The position numbers and the translations under genes were made by a program. Below, in pieces: positions 1-10,092 of a DNA stretch of 64,000 nt. Origin of the DNA: Isoetes taiwanensis. Taxonomy: Eukaryota; Streptophyta; Lycopodiopsida; Isoetales; Isoetaceae. Each line of letters begins with the position of its first letter. Position 1 is the stretch's first letter. Below the pieces are notes generated by a model that saw nothing but the letters and a program-made list of their open reading frames with translations, was not told where the DNA came from and made no database searches. Where the stretch lies: contig JAJEKV010000808.1 in assembly GCA_021234155.1 (NCBI GenBank), positions 1 to 64,000 on the forward strand, in the 5' to 3' direction.

Positions 1-429
1 CTCTTGAAGGCCAAAAGTTTAGATCCGGTCGAGGAGGAGACTTGTCAAGCCATGAGTGATCTGAGGTCGGCCTTGTAGAAACACTTGATGTCTTGTCGTT
101 CCCGAGACGCAGGAGGCTCAGGAATGTAAATCGACCACAATCAAATCGTCAGGAATGTGAAATTACCCGAGGGAGCAAGTTACAAGATTCGGTTTGCAAA
201 GAAGAAACACTCAAGCCCTCCCGCGGCGATTATCCATCCACATCCTAAGACCCAATTGACTCACGAGTGGCATTCGTGAGCTACTTTGGGCGGCTTCTTG
301 GAGGTCGGGTGGTCTTATTGCGGAACTTGGTCCCGAGGGGGCAGCGTCGGCGTTACGGAGGTCCATTGGCGAGTCAAATCGCAATTCGGAGGGAGGTCGC
401 CCGTCCGAATCCCGAGGGCCTTGGGAGAG

Positions 430-2480
430 AAGTCCGGAGACAGCACGACTAGGGGATTTTAGAACCAGATGCTGCAGTGACACCCCACTCCACGTCAAGT
501 CAGGCGCGGTCAGCCGAATCACGACAGGAGAGGGCCTCCCAAAGCGCGTAAACCCTGTGGGTTGCGGCGGGTTCTAGAAGGGTTTGCGTTTGGGGCCAGA
601 CAGTGTGCATGGGACACGGCCAAAGAGGCTGCGTACAGGAATCTGGAGCAAGGAGCTGGCGAATGGCGGAGTTTGGGCTGTCCTCACTCAGATGTGGCAA
701 GAGTAGAAGTCGGTAGCTTTGCGGTGGCAAGACATTCATAAATAATTAATGCATTTATGCGCGAAAAATAAATTCTGATTTTTTGCCGGCTGGATTCCTA
801 AGCCCATCTCCGGCCTGCGGCCTGATTTTGAAATTTTTAGGAGAAGGTCTAGAGTCAAAGGGTTAGCTAAAGGTCAAAGGGAATGGAGTTTTGTGGGATC
901 GTTGTACTTGGGGTTGACCTTGGCATTTTGGGCGTTATACTTGGTCTAAGATTGCATTGAGAATATAAGCATCATAACTATTAGAATGAAGATAAATGTT
1001 CCCGAAAAGCATCATAACTACTAGAATGAAGATAAATGATTACTGAAAGAAAAGCAAAAGACTAGTGCGGGTTGGGGGTTAGATTTGGTTGCTTGTGATG
1101 ATGGTTGTGTTTGAGTATCAAAGGCATATGGATGAGAGAATGCCCTTGTTCTTGGTTGCTCCCTAAAGCTATTTGACATGGATGGCATAATTAACTTGTA
1201 ATGAGGCGGAATCGGGGCAAGCAACTTAGGGAGTTTAGGGTCCCACTCTGGCGTCAACACCCCTCCATGTCAAGATGCATTGCAAGGTCCGACCAAATCG
1301 ACAAGGAGAGGGCCTCGGCGTAAACCACAGTGACTTACCCGATTCTAGAAGGGTTTTGTTTTGGGGGGCGGTTTTAGTCTTCGGCCACAGAACTTGGTCC
1401 CTAGACAGCGTCGGCGTTAGGAGTCCATTAAGCTGAGGAGTCAAATGCTTGATTCAGGAGGGAGGTAGCCCGTCCCGTCCCGGGGCCTTGGGGAGAGGAA
1501 ATTCGGGGCAAGCGGCTTCGGGAGTTAAGGGGTCCGTGCTCTAGCATCAACACCCCCTCCCACGTCAAGTCGCGCGGCAAAGGTCCCCCTAATCGACAAG
1601 GAGGGGCCTCCACTTGTCGCTCCCCAGGGGGTTGCGGGTTCTAGGGTTTGCGTTTTGGGGGCGAGACTTGGTCACATTGCACCTGGGACCTGGTAGGAAA
1701 AACAACCGAGAATCACGGAGCAAAGGAACAGGCGGGACGGAGTTTGGGCTGTCCTCCTCGATGTGGCAAGTAGAAGTCGAAGCTTCGCGATAACAAGACA
1801 TTCATAAATTAGCAATTAATGCATTGTCTGAAAATAAATTTGATTTTTTGCCCGGTTTGGATTCCTAATCCATCTCCATCTCACACCCAATTTTGGAAAT
1901 TTTGGAGAAGGTCTAGGTCAAAGGGTTAGCTAAGGTCAAAGGAATGGAGTTTGTGGGATCGTTACTTAGGGTTGATAGCTCTGTTGGGCCGTTATACTTG
2001 GTCTAAGATTGCATTGGGCGTAAACCACAGCTGACTTGCAGTTCTAGAAGGGTTTTGTTTTGGTTTTACGCTCCCTAAAGCTATTTGACATGGATGGCAT
2101 AACTAACTTGTAATGAAGCTGGTTTTGTTTCGAAACAATTGTACCTTGATGAAAGGTGCTTCATAGTTTCCAAGTGAAATTTTTTTAATGTGTAATGTCC
2201 TTATTTGCCCCATGGTCAAAGACTCGCCTTTTTTGATGCACACTCTTTTAGTTATGCATTTTATTGCATTTATGGTTTATAAATTCATAGTTAATGCATG
2301 GCATGGAATTAAATTATGGTTTTGGTGGTGGCTTCCTATGGTCATCACCGGCCTCTGGGGAAAATTTCAAAATTTCCGGATAAAGGTCGGAACCAAAGCG
2401 TTGGGGGTTAGAGCGGTCCGAGGCGGCGCGTTGTTGGGCAAGCATGGTAGCACCCTTCCCAAGTCAAACAAAGGCTGACT
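430..2480. repeat. Diverged direct-repeat block
   Basis: About 480 bases near 480-960 recur near 1550-2016. Shared landmarks are a 'ttctagaagggttt' segment, 'gagtttgggctgtcctc', an 'acaagacattcataaat' segment, a 'ggagaaggtct' run and 'cttggtctaagattgcatt'. Part of the unit is also seen at 1245-1440. A segment 'ccctaaagctatttgacatg' occurs near 1160 and near 2080, and a weaker third copy of the A/T-rich part lies at about 2270-2420. Open frames here shift between copies and show no protein pattern, so I treat the block as non-coding repeat. The element class is unknown. Confidence 0.7.
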
Positions 2481-2984
2481 TTGAATGGCCACCTCGGTAG
2501 AGGAGAGTCCGATCCCGAGCCGGACCCCAAAACGTTCTCGAGGCTGACTGTCCACACGCCCACAGGGGGCTGGCATGCTAATGAACACCCTCGGCTCAGT
2601 TCCCCTATATATCAAGTAGTTGAATCCTCAGTTCAAAGGATCCGACCCTCGGGCCCTGTTCAAATAAGCCTAGGGACAAACTTTAATGAGCTTCACATTA
2701 AAAAAAGATGCAAAAACAATAGCGTCGCTATAACAAAATCGTCGCGGGGGCGGGGCGTGCGGCAGATTTGAAAATAACGTCGCATGCGGCGTGGCGTCGC
2801 ATCTTTGACTTCACGTAATATTATTTTGAACCGTGACGGCTTTTCAGGAACTTCTTTTGCCCTACTTCTTGAGGTTCTTGGGCGATCCATGGCGCTAGTA
2901 TTTTGATCTACCAAGCAACTATTCTAAGGTTAGTATATCATGTTTTTTTAGATTGAATAGGTTTTTGGATTGAATGAATGCAAC

Positions 2985-3760
2985 CTTCCTCTTTTTTGGT
3001 TCCTTTCCTTCCTCTTCTTCTTTGTTCTTGATTTTTTTTTTTTCTTCCCATTCTTCCATGTACCTCGTTCATTCTTCCTCCTTCTTTCTTTCTCATGCTT
3101 CATTTCTTCCTCATTCTTCCCCTCATGCTTCATTTCTTCCTCCTTCTTCCATGCTTCATTTCTTTCCTCATTCTTTCTTCCCATATTTCTTCTTTTCCTC
3201 ATTTCTTTCTCATTCTTTCTTCCTCCATTCTTTCTCATTTCTTTCTTCCTCATGCTTTTCTCATTCTTTATTCCTCCTCTTTCTCATTCTTCTTCCTCAT
3301 TCTTTCTCATTTCTTGCTTTCTCATTTCTTTCTCATGCTTTCTCATTTCTTTCTCATTTTGTTTCTCATTTTTTCTTTCTCATGCTTTCTCGTTTGTTTC
3401 TCATTTCCATTCTTTCTCATGCTTTCTCATTCCTCATTCTTTCCCTCCCTTCCCTCATTTCTTTCTTCTCTTCCCTTCCTTATTCTTCATTTTTTTCATT
3501 TCCCATTCTTTTTAATTTCATTTCTTCATTCTTCATTTGTTTCTTATTCTTCCACATTTCTTCCTCATTTTCCATTCCTTCCTTTCTTTTCCCTTCTTGG
3601 CTTATTTCCTTCCATTCTATTCCCTTCCCTTCTCTTATTTCCTCTTCTTTTTCTTCATTCTTTCTTGTTTCTTCTCTTATTTCTTCTCTATTTTTCCTTA
3701 TTTTCTTCTTGTGTTTTTTCTTCTTTGTTCTTATTCTTCTAATGCTTTGTTATACATTTG
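2985..3760 (+). repeat. Long pyrimidine tract (TTCTTTCTCATT-type low complexity)
   Basis: Almost 800 bases are nearly pure C/T on the plus strand, built from imperfect repeats of ttctttctcatt and ttcttcctcatt. Because the tract lacks purines it has few stop codons, and three plus-strand frames stay open with Ser/Phe/Leu-only products. These are composition artefacts, not proteins. The tract ends sharply near 3760. Confidence 0.9.
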
Positions 3761-3877
3761 CGACTTTCTATTCACGATTTGGACCCGGCGGGGATCTTGT
3801 ACCGCAGTCCTTATTTTGGTAAGTAGTTGATCCACTTGCATTTTATTTTTATAGTTTTAAGTAGGTTAAAAATTGAT

Positions 3878-4262
3878 GGGTGGCTTGTTCAAGAGACGCT
3901 TGGTGGCTCCACCTAGAGGGGGGGACCATGTACGGGGTTGAAGTCCTTTCACTACAATCATAAATGTTTCCTAGGTTAATGGGTGGCTTGTTCAAGAACG
4001 CGGTCGGCTCCACCTAGAGTGGAGAGGACCACGTGCCGGAGTTCAAGTCCCACTTCGGTTCCACTTGTTATTTTTTAGGTTTAAAATAAAATTGTAGTGG
4101 CTTGTTCGGGAGACGCGGTCGGCTCCACCTTCGTGGAGAGGACTGGGTAATGGGGTCCAGAGTCCACTTTTCTTCTCATTCTTGGGTAGATGTGGCTCGG
4201 CAAGGGACATGGTCGGCTCCATGCTGGTGTGGGGAGGACAGTGTTGAGCCTTAGTTCCGTTT
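3878..4262 (+). repeat. Tandem array of four tRNA-like units
   Basis: Four diverged units start near 3878, 3981, 4097 and 4192. Each begins gtggctTGTTC or gtggctCGG, continues with 'gacgcggtcggctccacc' or similar, and ends in a segment like 'gagttcaagtccc'. The start resembles a pol III A box and the end a B box (GGTTCRANNCC). Units are 95-116 bases apart. This looks like a tandemly multiplied tRNA-derived SINE head. None forms an obvious complete tRNA. Confidence 0.5.
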
Positions 4263-4269
4263 ATTGTCG

Positions 4270-4660
4270 ATTTTAGCTAGAGGTAGCTAGGGCTGGGTTA
4301 AGAGTTAGCGATGGCTGGATGATTCCCTTCACACCGTGCTAGTTAAAAAAATAGGTTAGGCTAACTTAATGTAGTACTAATTCACACTAAAGCGTTGGTA
4401 AAAATAACTTAACTAATTAACTAAATTATTTGAACATGTCTAGTTAAGTTAGTCAAAGGCATAAAATTATGTACAATTAACTAAACTTAAAGTGACCTCT
4501 ATAGTGCTAATTTCTAATTTAGTTAATTTTTAGTTAATTTTGCTAACTAATCAGAACAAGGTGCGAAGATAAGTTTAGGTAGTGTTTTTGGTTAAAAGTT
4601 AACTAAATTTTGGGACTATCTGCTAACTAATTAACTAGTATCTGAATGTAAATTGGTAGG
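4270..4660. repeat. A/T-rich stretch with recurring TTAACTAA-type words
   Basis: This interval is dominated by variants of 'ttaactaa' and 'ttagttaa' on both strands. No coding or RNA signal was seen. It may be simple-sequence decay inside the surrounding transposon. Confidence 0.5.
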
Positions 4661-4880
4661 TGGGTGAATACCCCTAATCTAAACCTATTTAGTTCTTCTT
4701 GTTTCTTCTTCTTTTTCTTGCTTTTTGGGGGGGATAAGGTATTAATTAGCGCCATAGGGCGTGTTATAAATAATGATTATATGGTGCATACATGTTTGAT
4801 ATTGTCGTATTATGTTGCATTTACTTTGTGCATGCTTGGCTTTTGTATTCATTATTTTGTTTTTGTTTGTAGGCATAAAA

Positions 4881-6270
4881 TGGCCTCGATAGGACAGGAG
4901 ATGCTTAGTGAAATTGATGGCGCATCCTCATCAATCACATATCGCCTGAACCAGACCAGAACGACATATGCAAGCCCGATGATCCAATTAACCGTTTTGT
5001 AGCATCGGTTGAGAAAAAGAATGTCGATTACGAATTATGTGGGAAGTGCTTGAGCATGAGTGCGAGTTGGAAGATATGATGAAAGAACTTAAAGTCTTGG
5101 GTTTGCAATCGAGGCGAGTGAGGATGCTACTTAAGTATAAAGTGCCACTTATGCCCCTATCTTTGAGGCATGCATTGGGACGATGGGGCTAATTAAATGG
5201 CCGAAGTGCAATTAGGCATAAAAGATCACCAAGATGGCGATGGGTCTCAATGATGAACATGTGAAGGAGTTAGATAGTCTTATCCATGGTGGGAGCTCTA
5301 TTGGTGCGGGGGCTGAATTATCATTACATGCTCATGATAAATGTTGCATTTATTGGCGACATTCTGTGGATCTTTGTTGGAGTTGTAAAAGTCACATTGG
5401 TAGTAAACAAGGCTGCCAAATATACCAAATCGGATCTTGGAACCACATTACTTTAATCAAGATGATTATTATACTGGCATTATGTGGAGAGGCCAAGATA
5501 GAGCCGCATCATGGTTGTTTGGTGACAATTATATCGTTTCAAGAGCCCAAGTCGGCATTGGCCACACCCCTTGGACTTGCCCCCGAGGTCTTTTGTGGAG
5601 ATGAGCCCCACGAGGGACCAATGGTAGTCCCGCCATTCATGAATGGAGAACCTTTGCAGATTACTTGACCATCTTCGAGCCAATTCTCTTCTTATAGGAG
5701 ATGGTCAAATGCAATGCATAGTGCTCCAAGAAGGGCTGATGAAGATAAGTGGAGTGGAAAGCCAAAATGAGACTTCGTGTATAAAATGCGTCCGAAATAG
5801 CTCTCGCTCTGCGAGAAAGGAGTCTATGCCATCCACAGCTCAGGTTGGACACACACAAAGCTCAATTGCAAAGGGTCCAAACTCCATTTTGATGACTAAG
5901 CTTACAAATGTGTGGGTGGCTATTGGTGATTGGGACCACGGCCCTCGTTTTTTTTGCAAGAAGCTTGAATGCCCCAAATTGAAATGGTTATACACTACAA
6001 AGATGGGCAGTCGCGATATCCTTGGTGGGAGAAAGAGTTTTTACATCATCATCGGATGACCAAGCATCATGGGGGCATGAGATATGTCGACATATATTCC
6101 CACAGGCTACATTCACGAGATGCTCCTTGATTTTGTCGAGGGCAATGCGGCTTATGGGGTTGTGTGTTGAGATAAACCCAACCGTAGATACTCTAGCACA
6201 TTGGACATCATCCAACATATGAAGGTCAAATGATGATGGATAGAGAGCTGGTGCACATGGATCGCCCATC
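4881..6270 (+). pseudogene. Broken coding remnant of unknown kind inside the CACTA-like element
   Basis: An acceptor-like site (tttgtttgtag) precedes an ATG at 4881 that opens MASIGQEMLSEIDG. Protein-like stretches then continue in changing frames: YELWEVLEHECELEDMMKEL near 5030, YYTGIMWRGQDRAASWLFGD near 5468, and YIPTGYIHEMLLDFVEGNAA near 6094. Each is interrupted by stops or frame changes. The composition is protein-like, but I do not recognise a family and do not see canonical TNP2 motifs. It could be a degraded transposon protein or a captured host gene. Confidence 0.35.
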
Positions 6271-6585
6271 TATTGCTATTCGTCGATGTGTTCCAAAAGC
6301 GGCGGGGCTTTCTTGATATAGTTGTGAGAGAGGCGACATATGAAGTGTGGTGATCCACTTGAGATGGCTAAGCTCTTGTGTTAAATGCTTGCAAGAAGTG
6401 ATTAATATAATTTTGTCTTCCCTATTTGGGGCTTGTTGCAACCAATAAATGTTTTTAGTCAAAATTACTAATGAAAAAGTAATTTATTAATCAAAAAAAA
6501 TTATTATTAATGGTAAATAAATTATTAATCATAACTTGTAGATAAAGTGTGCTTCTGGGGTCAAACCCTAGGTTTTGTGTGCTAC

Positions 6586-6639
6586 ATCATCAAACCCTAG
6601 ATTGTAAATACCATGTGGCACAATCTAGGGTTTGATGAT
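6586..6639. repeat. Perfect 20-bp inverted repeat with 14-base loop
   Basis: 6586-6605 is exactly complementary to 6620-6639; the arm is atcatcaaaccctagattgt. The core word 'ctagggtttgatgat' recurs in direct orientation several times between 6560 and 6760, so the hairpin sits in a field of short telomere-box-like AAACCCTA words. Its role is unknown. Confidence 0.85.
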
Positions 6640-6849
6640 AGGGGGTTTGATGACATGGCACTTACTATGATGTGGCAATAGGAAGTGTGACGTGACACAA
6701 CCCTAGGGTTTGATGATGTGCCAGCATAGCGTAGGGGTTTCATGATGTGGCACTAAAAATGCCAATGGGATAATTTGGGGTTGATTGTATGACATGATAC
6801 ATGGCACGATAATATGGCAACCTAGAGTTCGATATACCCCCATACCTAT

Positions 6850-9385
6850 ATCACGAGAGATACTTTTCTAATATAAATAAGAAGATAAGAATATAAATTT
6901 AGGTATTTATTCAAAGACACTTGTTCAAAGCTTTTCTCGCTAATTCTCGTTATGTTCAAATTATATATATAGTCATGGCGGAGGCTCAATTCTTAGCGGT
7001 TTTCCTCATTGTGGCCCTCTTTCTGGCGATGCAATATTCATGGCATTATCGTCTCCCCTCAGGTCAAGGCGGTCAAAGTAGTATCCTCTGTAGGGGCTCA
7101 TTAATTGGCACATTTGAACCATAAAAATACTATTTTTCATCTCTATGGTTTGTAAGTATCATTCTATTATTATTGCAACCAATATCATTCATGGTTATCA
7201 AATGTTTCTCTCACAATTTCTTTTGATCTAGGTGTGCTCTTTTTTTTTCGTGATGAATAGAGGTCGCAATAAATGCGGAGGAATGAGCAAGATGAAAATA
7301 AGTATTTATATAGTTTTTATTATAAGCTTTACCCTCTAATTAGGTATGTGAGTTTATGCATGGAGTTTTAATTTGTTGTGTAGAGGAGGGGCGAGTTTAG
7401 AGAAAATAGGGAGGAGGACTCTCGAGGTAGGAACAATCGTCTTCGATGTTCCTCCAAGGCGCCAACCTCCACCTATCACTACACAAAGAGGGTTTGGGTA
7501 TTAAGATAGTTTTTATAAAAATAATAAATAAATGAATTGTTTTTGCATGATATTTATTATACGCGACTCCTCGTAGCTCCCTTCCCTCCGCTAAACATGT
7601 CTCCGCCGAGAGAGACCAAATTGCGACATATTTTGCCTCTTTGACACCAACGCCGGTTAAATGACCTCAGCTCCTATTCCCCAGCGACATAGTGTTGATT
7701 ATCGACCTCCGTTCGCGAGAATACTGAGAATGCTAGGCGTAGTATGGACTCCGTTCTAGGCAAGAGAGGCTGTGATTTTTCTAATGCAAGGAACTTGGAG
7801 GAAGATTTCAACGATAGTAAATATATATCCACTACTGTTACCAAACATTTCTTTGGTTGCAAGATGTTAAAGATGCTCATTCTCTCATTACTTCCCTGTG
7901 TCAAGAAGTAGTGGAGCAACGGACTCTGCAACGTTCAGATCGGCGATCATCGCGAGGTTCGGGATCCAAGAACATGGTCGCCACCGACTTGGAGAGGGAA
8001 GGATCCCGACTTTTGACGCCCACGTGTCGAAGAAGAGCGCCCATTTCCGCTTTGTTTTAGACACCGCATTAAGTCTGTGCGGTGAATTGGCCCAATATAC
8101 CCGACTATCATATTAATAATAATTTTTTGATGTAAGTTATGTGAACATATTATTTAAGATATCAACCTTTAAATATTAGTACTTTGTCATCTAAATTTTT
8201 TGTTTTGTTCATTCTCTTCACTTAGAATACATTGTAAAGTGCTCAAAAGGTTCTTAATCGACGGGATATATATTGACGGTAGACATAAAACGCTTTTATA
8301 TACCCACCATTTATGCTTCAGGGGGACGCTCTTCCTAAGAAGGATGATGAGGGAAGTGTGTCTTTTATACTACATCGAGGGACGCGGTCACAAATAATAT
8401 CTCGTTTATGGCCCTCAGCGGTATAGGGGGAGTGGTCGGTGCTTATGACCAACGCTGAGTAGAGGCGTCAAAATAAAATGAAACAGAGTTTCCGAGATAG
8501 AAAAAGCAAAGGCGTTTACGGAAGAAGCTCACTGCCGATGGGCATGCAGCTTATACCTAAAAGGAGGTACATGACCTAGTCATAGTCTTGTTTTTATTAT
8601 TTTGATATTCGCGTTGATCTATCGATGTATGTCAAAGGCACAATGTGGTCAAGGAGGCGGCGGACTTCACTTAAAAAGAAGGAGGCGATTGGTCAAAAGT
8701 CCCTAAACCCTTAATCTCCACAACAAGGAAGATATCAAGGTATTTCTTTTTTTTTTTGTCATTCGTTCACTTTAACTTGTGATAATGTTGTGTGCCTTGC
8801 AATCGGATTGCATTCAAACGCAAAAGGATCCGGAGAAAAACATAGAACCTCGGACCAAACAAAGCAACTAAAAGAAAGCCGTCTCATTTGGTCTCGTGGT
8901 CGGAAGGGTTTCATTATAGATTCAGAAGAGCTATATTAGTTCACATTAATTTTAATAAGAACTTTAAATGTCACTAGCTAATACGTTTCGTTATATTGTC
9001 ATAGGAATATCTATCACGGGTTTGCCCCTATAACCGGCCGGTACAAGTAGCCCGCCTTAATGGGCTGTTTACCAGTATCAACGGTTAGCGACGAGGGAAC
9101 TCTCCCAATTAGCGGGAATGAGGGTGCGTTGTAGAAAATTATTATAAATTCTATGAACTACATTAACGCCATATTCTTTTGGTTTTATAGGAAGCGCAAG
9201 CATGATATGAATGAAGCTATAGAGCATGACATGGGGCTCGGAGAGGGATGGATCCAAACGTCATTTGGAGAGCCATCCAACGCAATAGCGGTGGCCGGTT
9301 CGAGGGGTTCTCTAACTACGCATTCGGATGACTACTCCACCGAATCGAGAGAAGCTCTGGGCTAAAGGGTGGATACTCCTTAACG
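6850..9385. other. No recognised gene
   Basis: Short open frames occur at 6921-7124, 7857-8116 and 9153-9365, but none shows a domain or sustained coding character. The 9153-9365 frame follows an intron-like A/T stretch and encodes a serine-rich peptide with no family likeness. I read the interval as internal transposon sequence with decayed coding traces. Confidence 0.4.
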
Positions 9386-9390
9386 AAGTC

Positions 9391-9530
9391 TTTGTGATTA
9401 TTTAAAATATAAATACAATTAATTTTGTGATTATTTAAAATATAAATATAAAAATAATTTTGTGACTATTTAAAAATATGAATATAAAAACACTTTTTGT
9501 GATTATTTAAAAATATTTTATATTTATATT
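9391..9530 (+). repeat. Four tandem A/T-rich units of about 35 bp
   Basis: Units start near 9391, 9424, 9459 and 9496, each reading tttgtgattatttaaaata plus a short variable A/T tail. It precedes a run of T/A and then the CpG-rich segment. Confidence 0.8.
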
Positions 9531-9564
9531 TTATATAAATATTTTTTATTTTTTTATTTTTTTT

Positions 9565-10080
9565 TCCTACATCGTCGCATGCGATTTATCCACCGGACTT
9601 TTTTTTGCCCATTTGGCTTTCTATACGCCGATTTTTTCGAATTTTCCGTGTAAATTCCGTGTTCGCGACGACGTCACGGCGTGATGCGTTAACGCGGGCG
9701 TGTTTTACGCACGATGTATATAACGCGATATTATATTACCGCGGTATATATGGCGTTGTATATACCGTTAATGTCGTTCCCGATGTCCGCGTCGATGCGC
9801 GGCGATACCGCGGGCTTTACGACGCGTGGATTTTGGTGATGTTCCACGTGTATATTCCCGTGTATATTCCACGTGTATATTTCCGTGTCACGTGCCAGCG
9901 CGACGTCGTGCGACGCGCCTATTGTCACGTCTCGCGGCGCCGGCTTTTATAACGTCGATGCGACGACGCCGCACGTCATCATCGGCGATGTCTATGCGCC
10001 CGGCGGCGATGCGGCGTCACGCCGCCGACGGGCGTCAGCGTCGTCAGCCGGGGCCGCTATCGGGCGTCGCTAAATGCCCT
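9565..10080. repeat. CpG-dense segment with G-box-like words
   Basis: In strong contrast to the CpG-poor surroundings, this 500-base stretch is packed with CG dinucleotides (cgtcg, gcgacg, gcggcg). It contains repeated 'ccacgtgtatatt' and 'cccgtgtatatt' words at about 9843-9895 and further CACGTG-type hexamers. Open frames on both strands are arginine-rich artefacts. Such GTCGC-rich sequence fits a CACTA subterminal region, where transposase binds; a regulatory role is an alternative. Confidence 0.5.
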
Positions 10081-10092
10081 TTTCTTGTTGTG

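Larger units (their letters stand above)
2694..10092. mobile_element. Probable CACTA-like DNA transposon (degenerate ends)
   Basis: The left end reads CACATTAAAAAAAGATGC followed by CpG-rich GTCGC motifs. The right end reads GGCGTCGCTAAATG then TTTTCTTGTTGTG, whose complement starts CACAACAAGAAAAGGGC. Plant CACTA elements typically begin CACTACAAGAAAA and carry subterminal GTCGC repeats. Flanking triplets are ctt and att, so no exact 3-bp target duplication is seen. No intact TNP2 transposase was recognised inside, only broken coding traces at 4.9-6.3 kb. The call rests on termini and subterminal composition only; unrelated CpG-rich segments are the alternative. Confidence 0.4.

Noticed and set aside
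2970-3830. Overlapping long plus-strand frames of 181-282 codons
   Set aside because: They are made almost only of Ser, Phe, Leu and Ile because the DNA is C/T-only; stop codons cannot occur there by composition.
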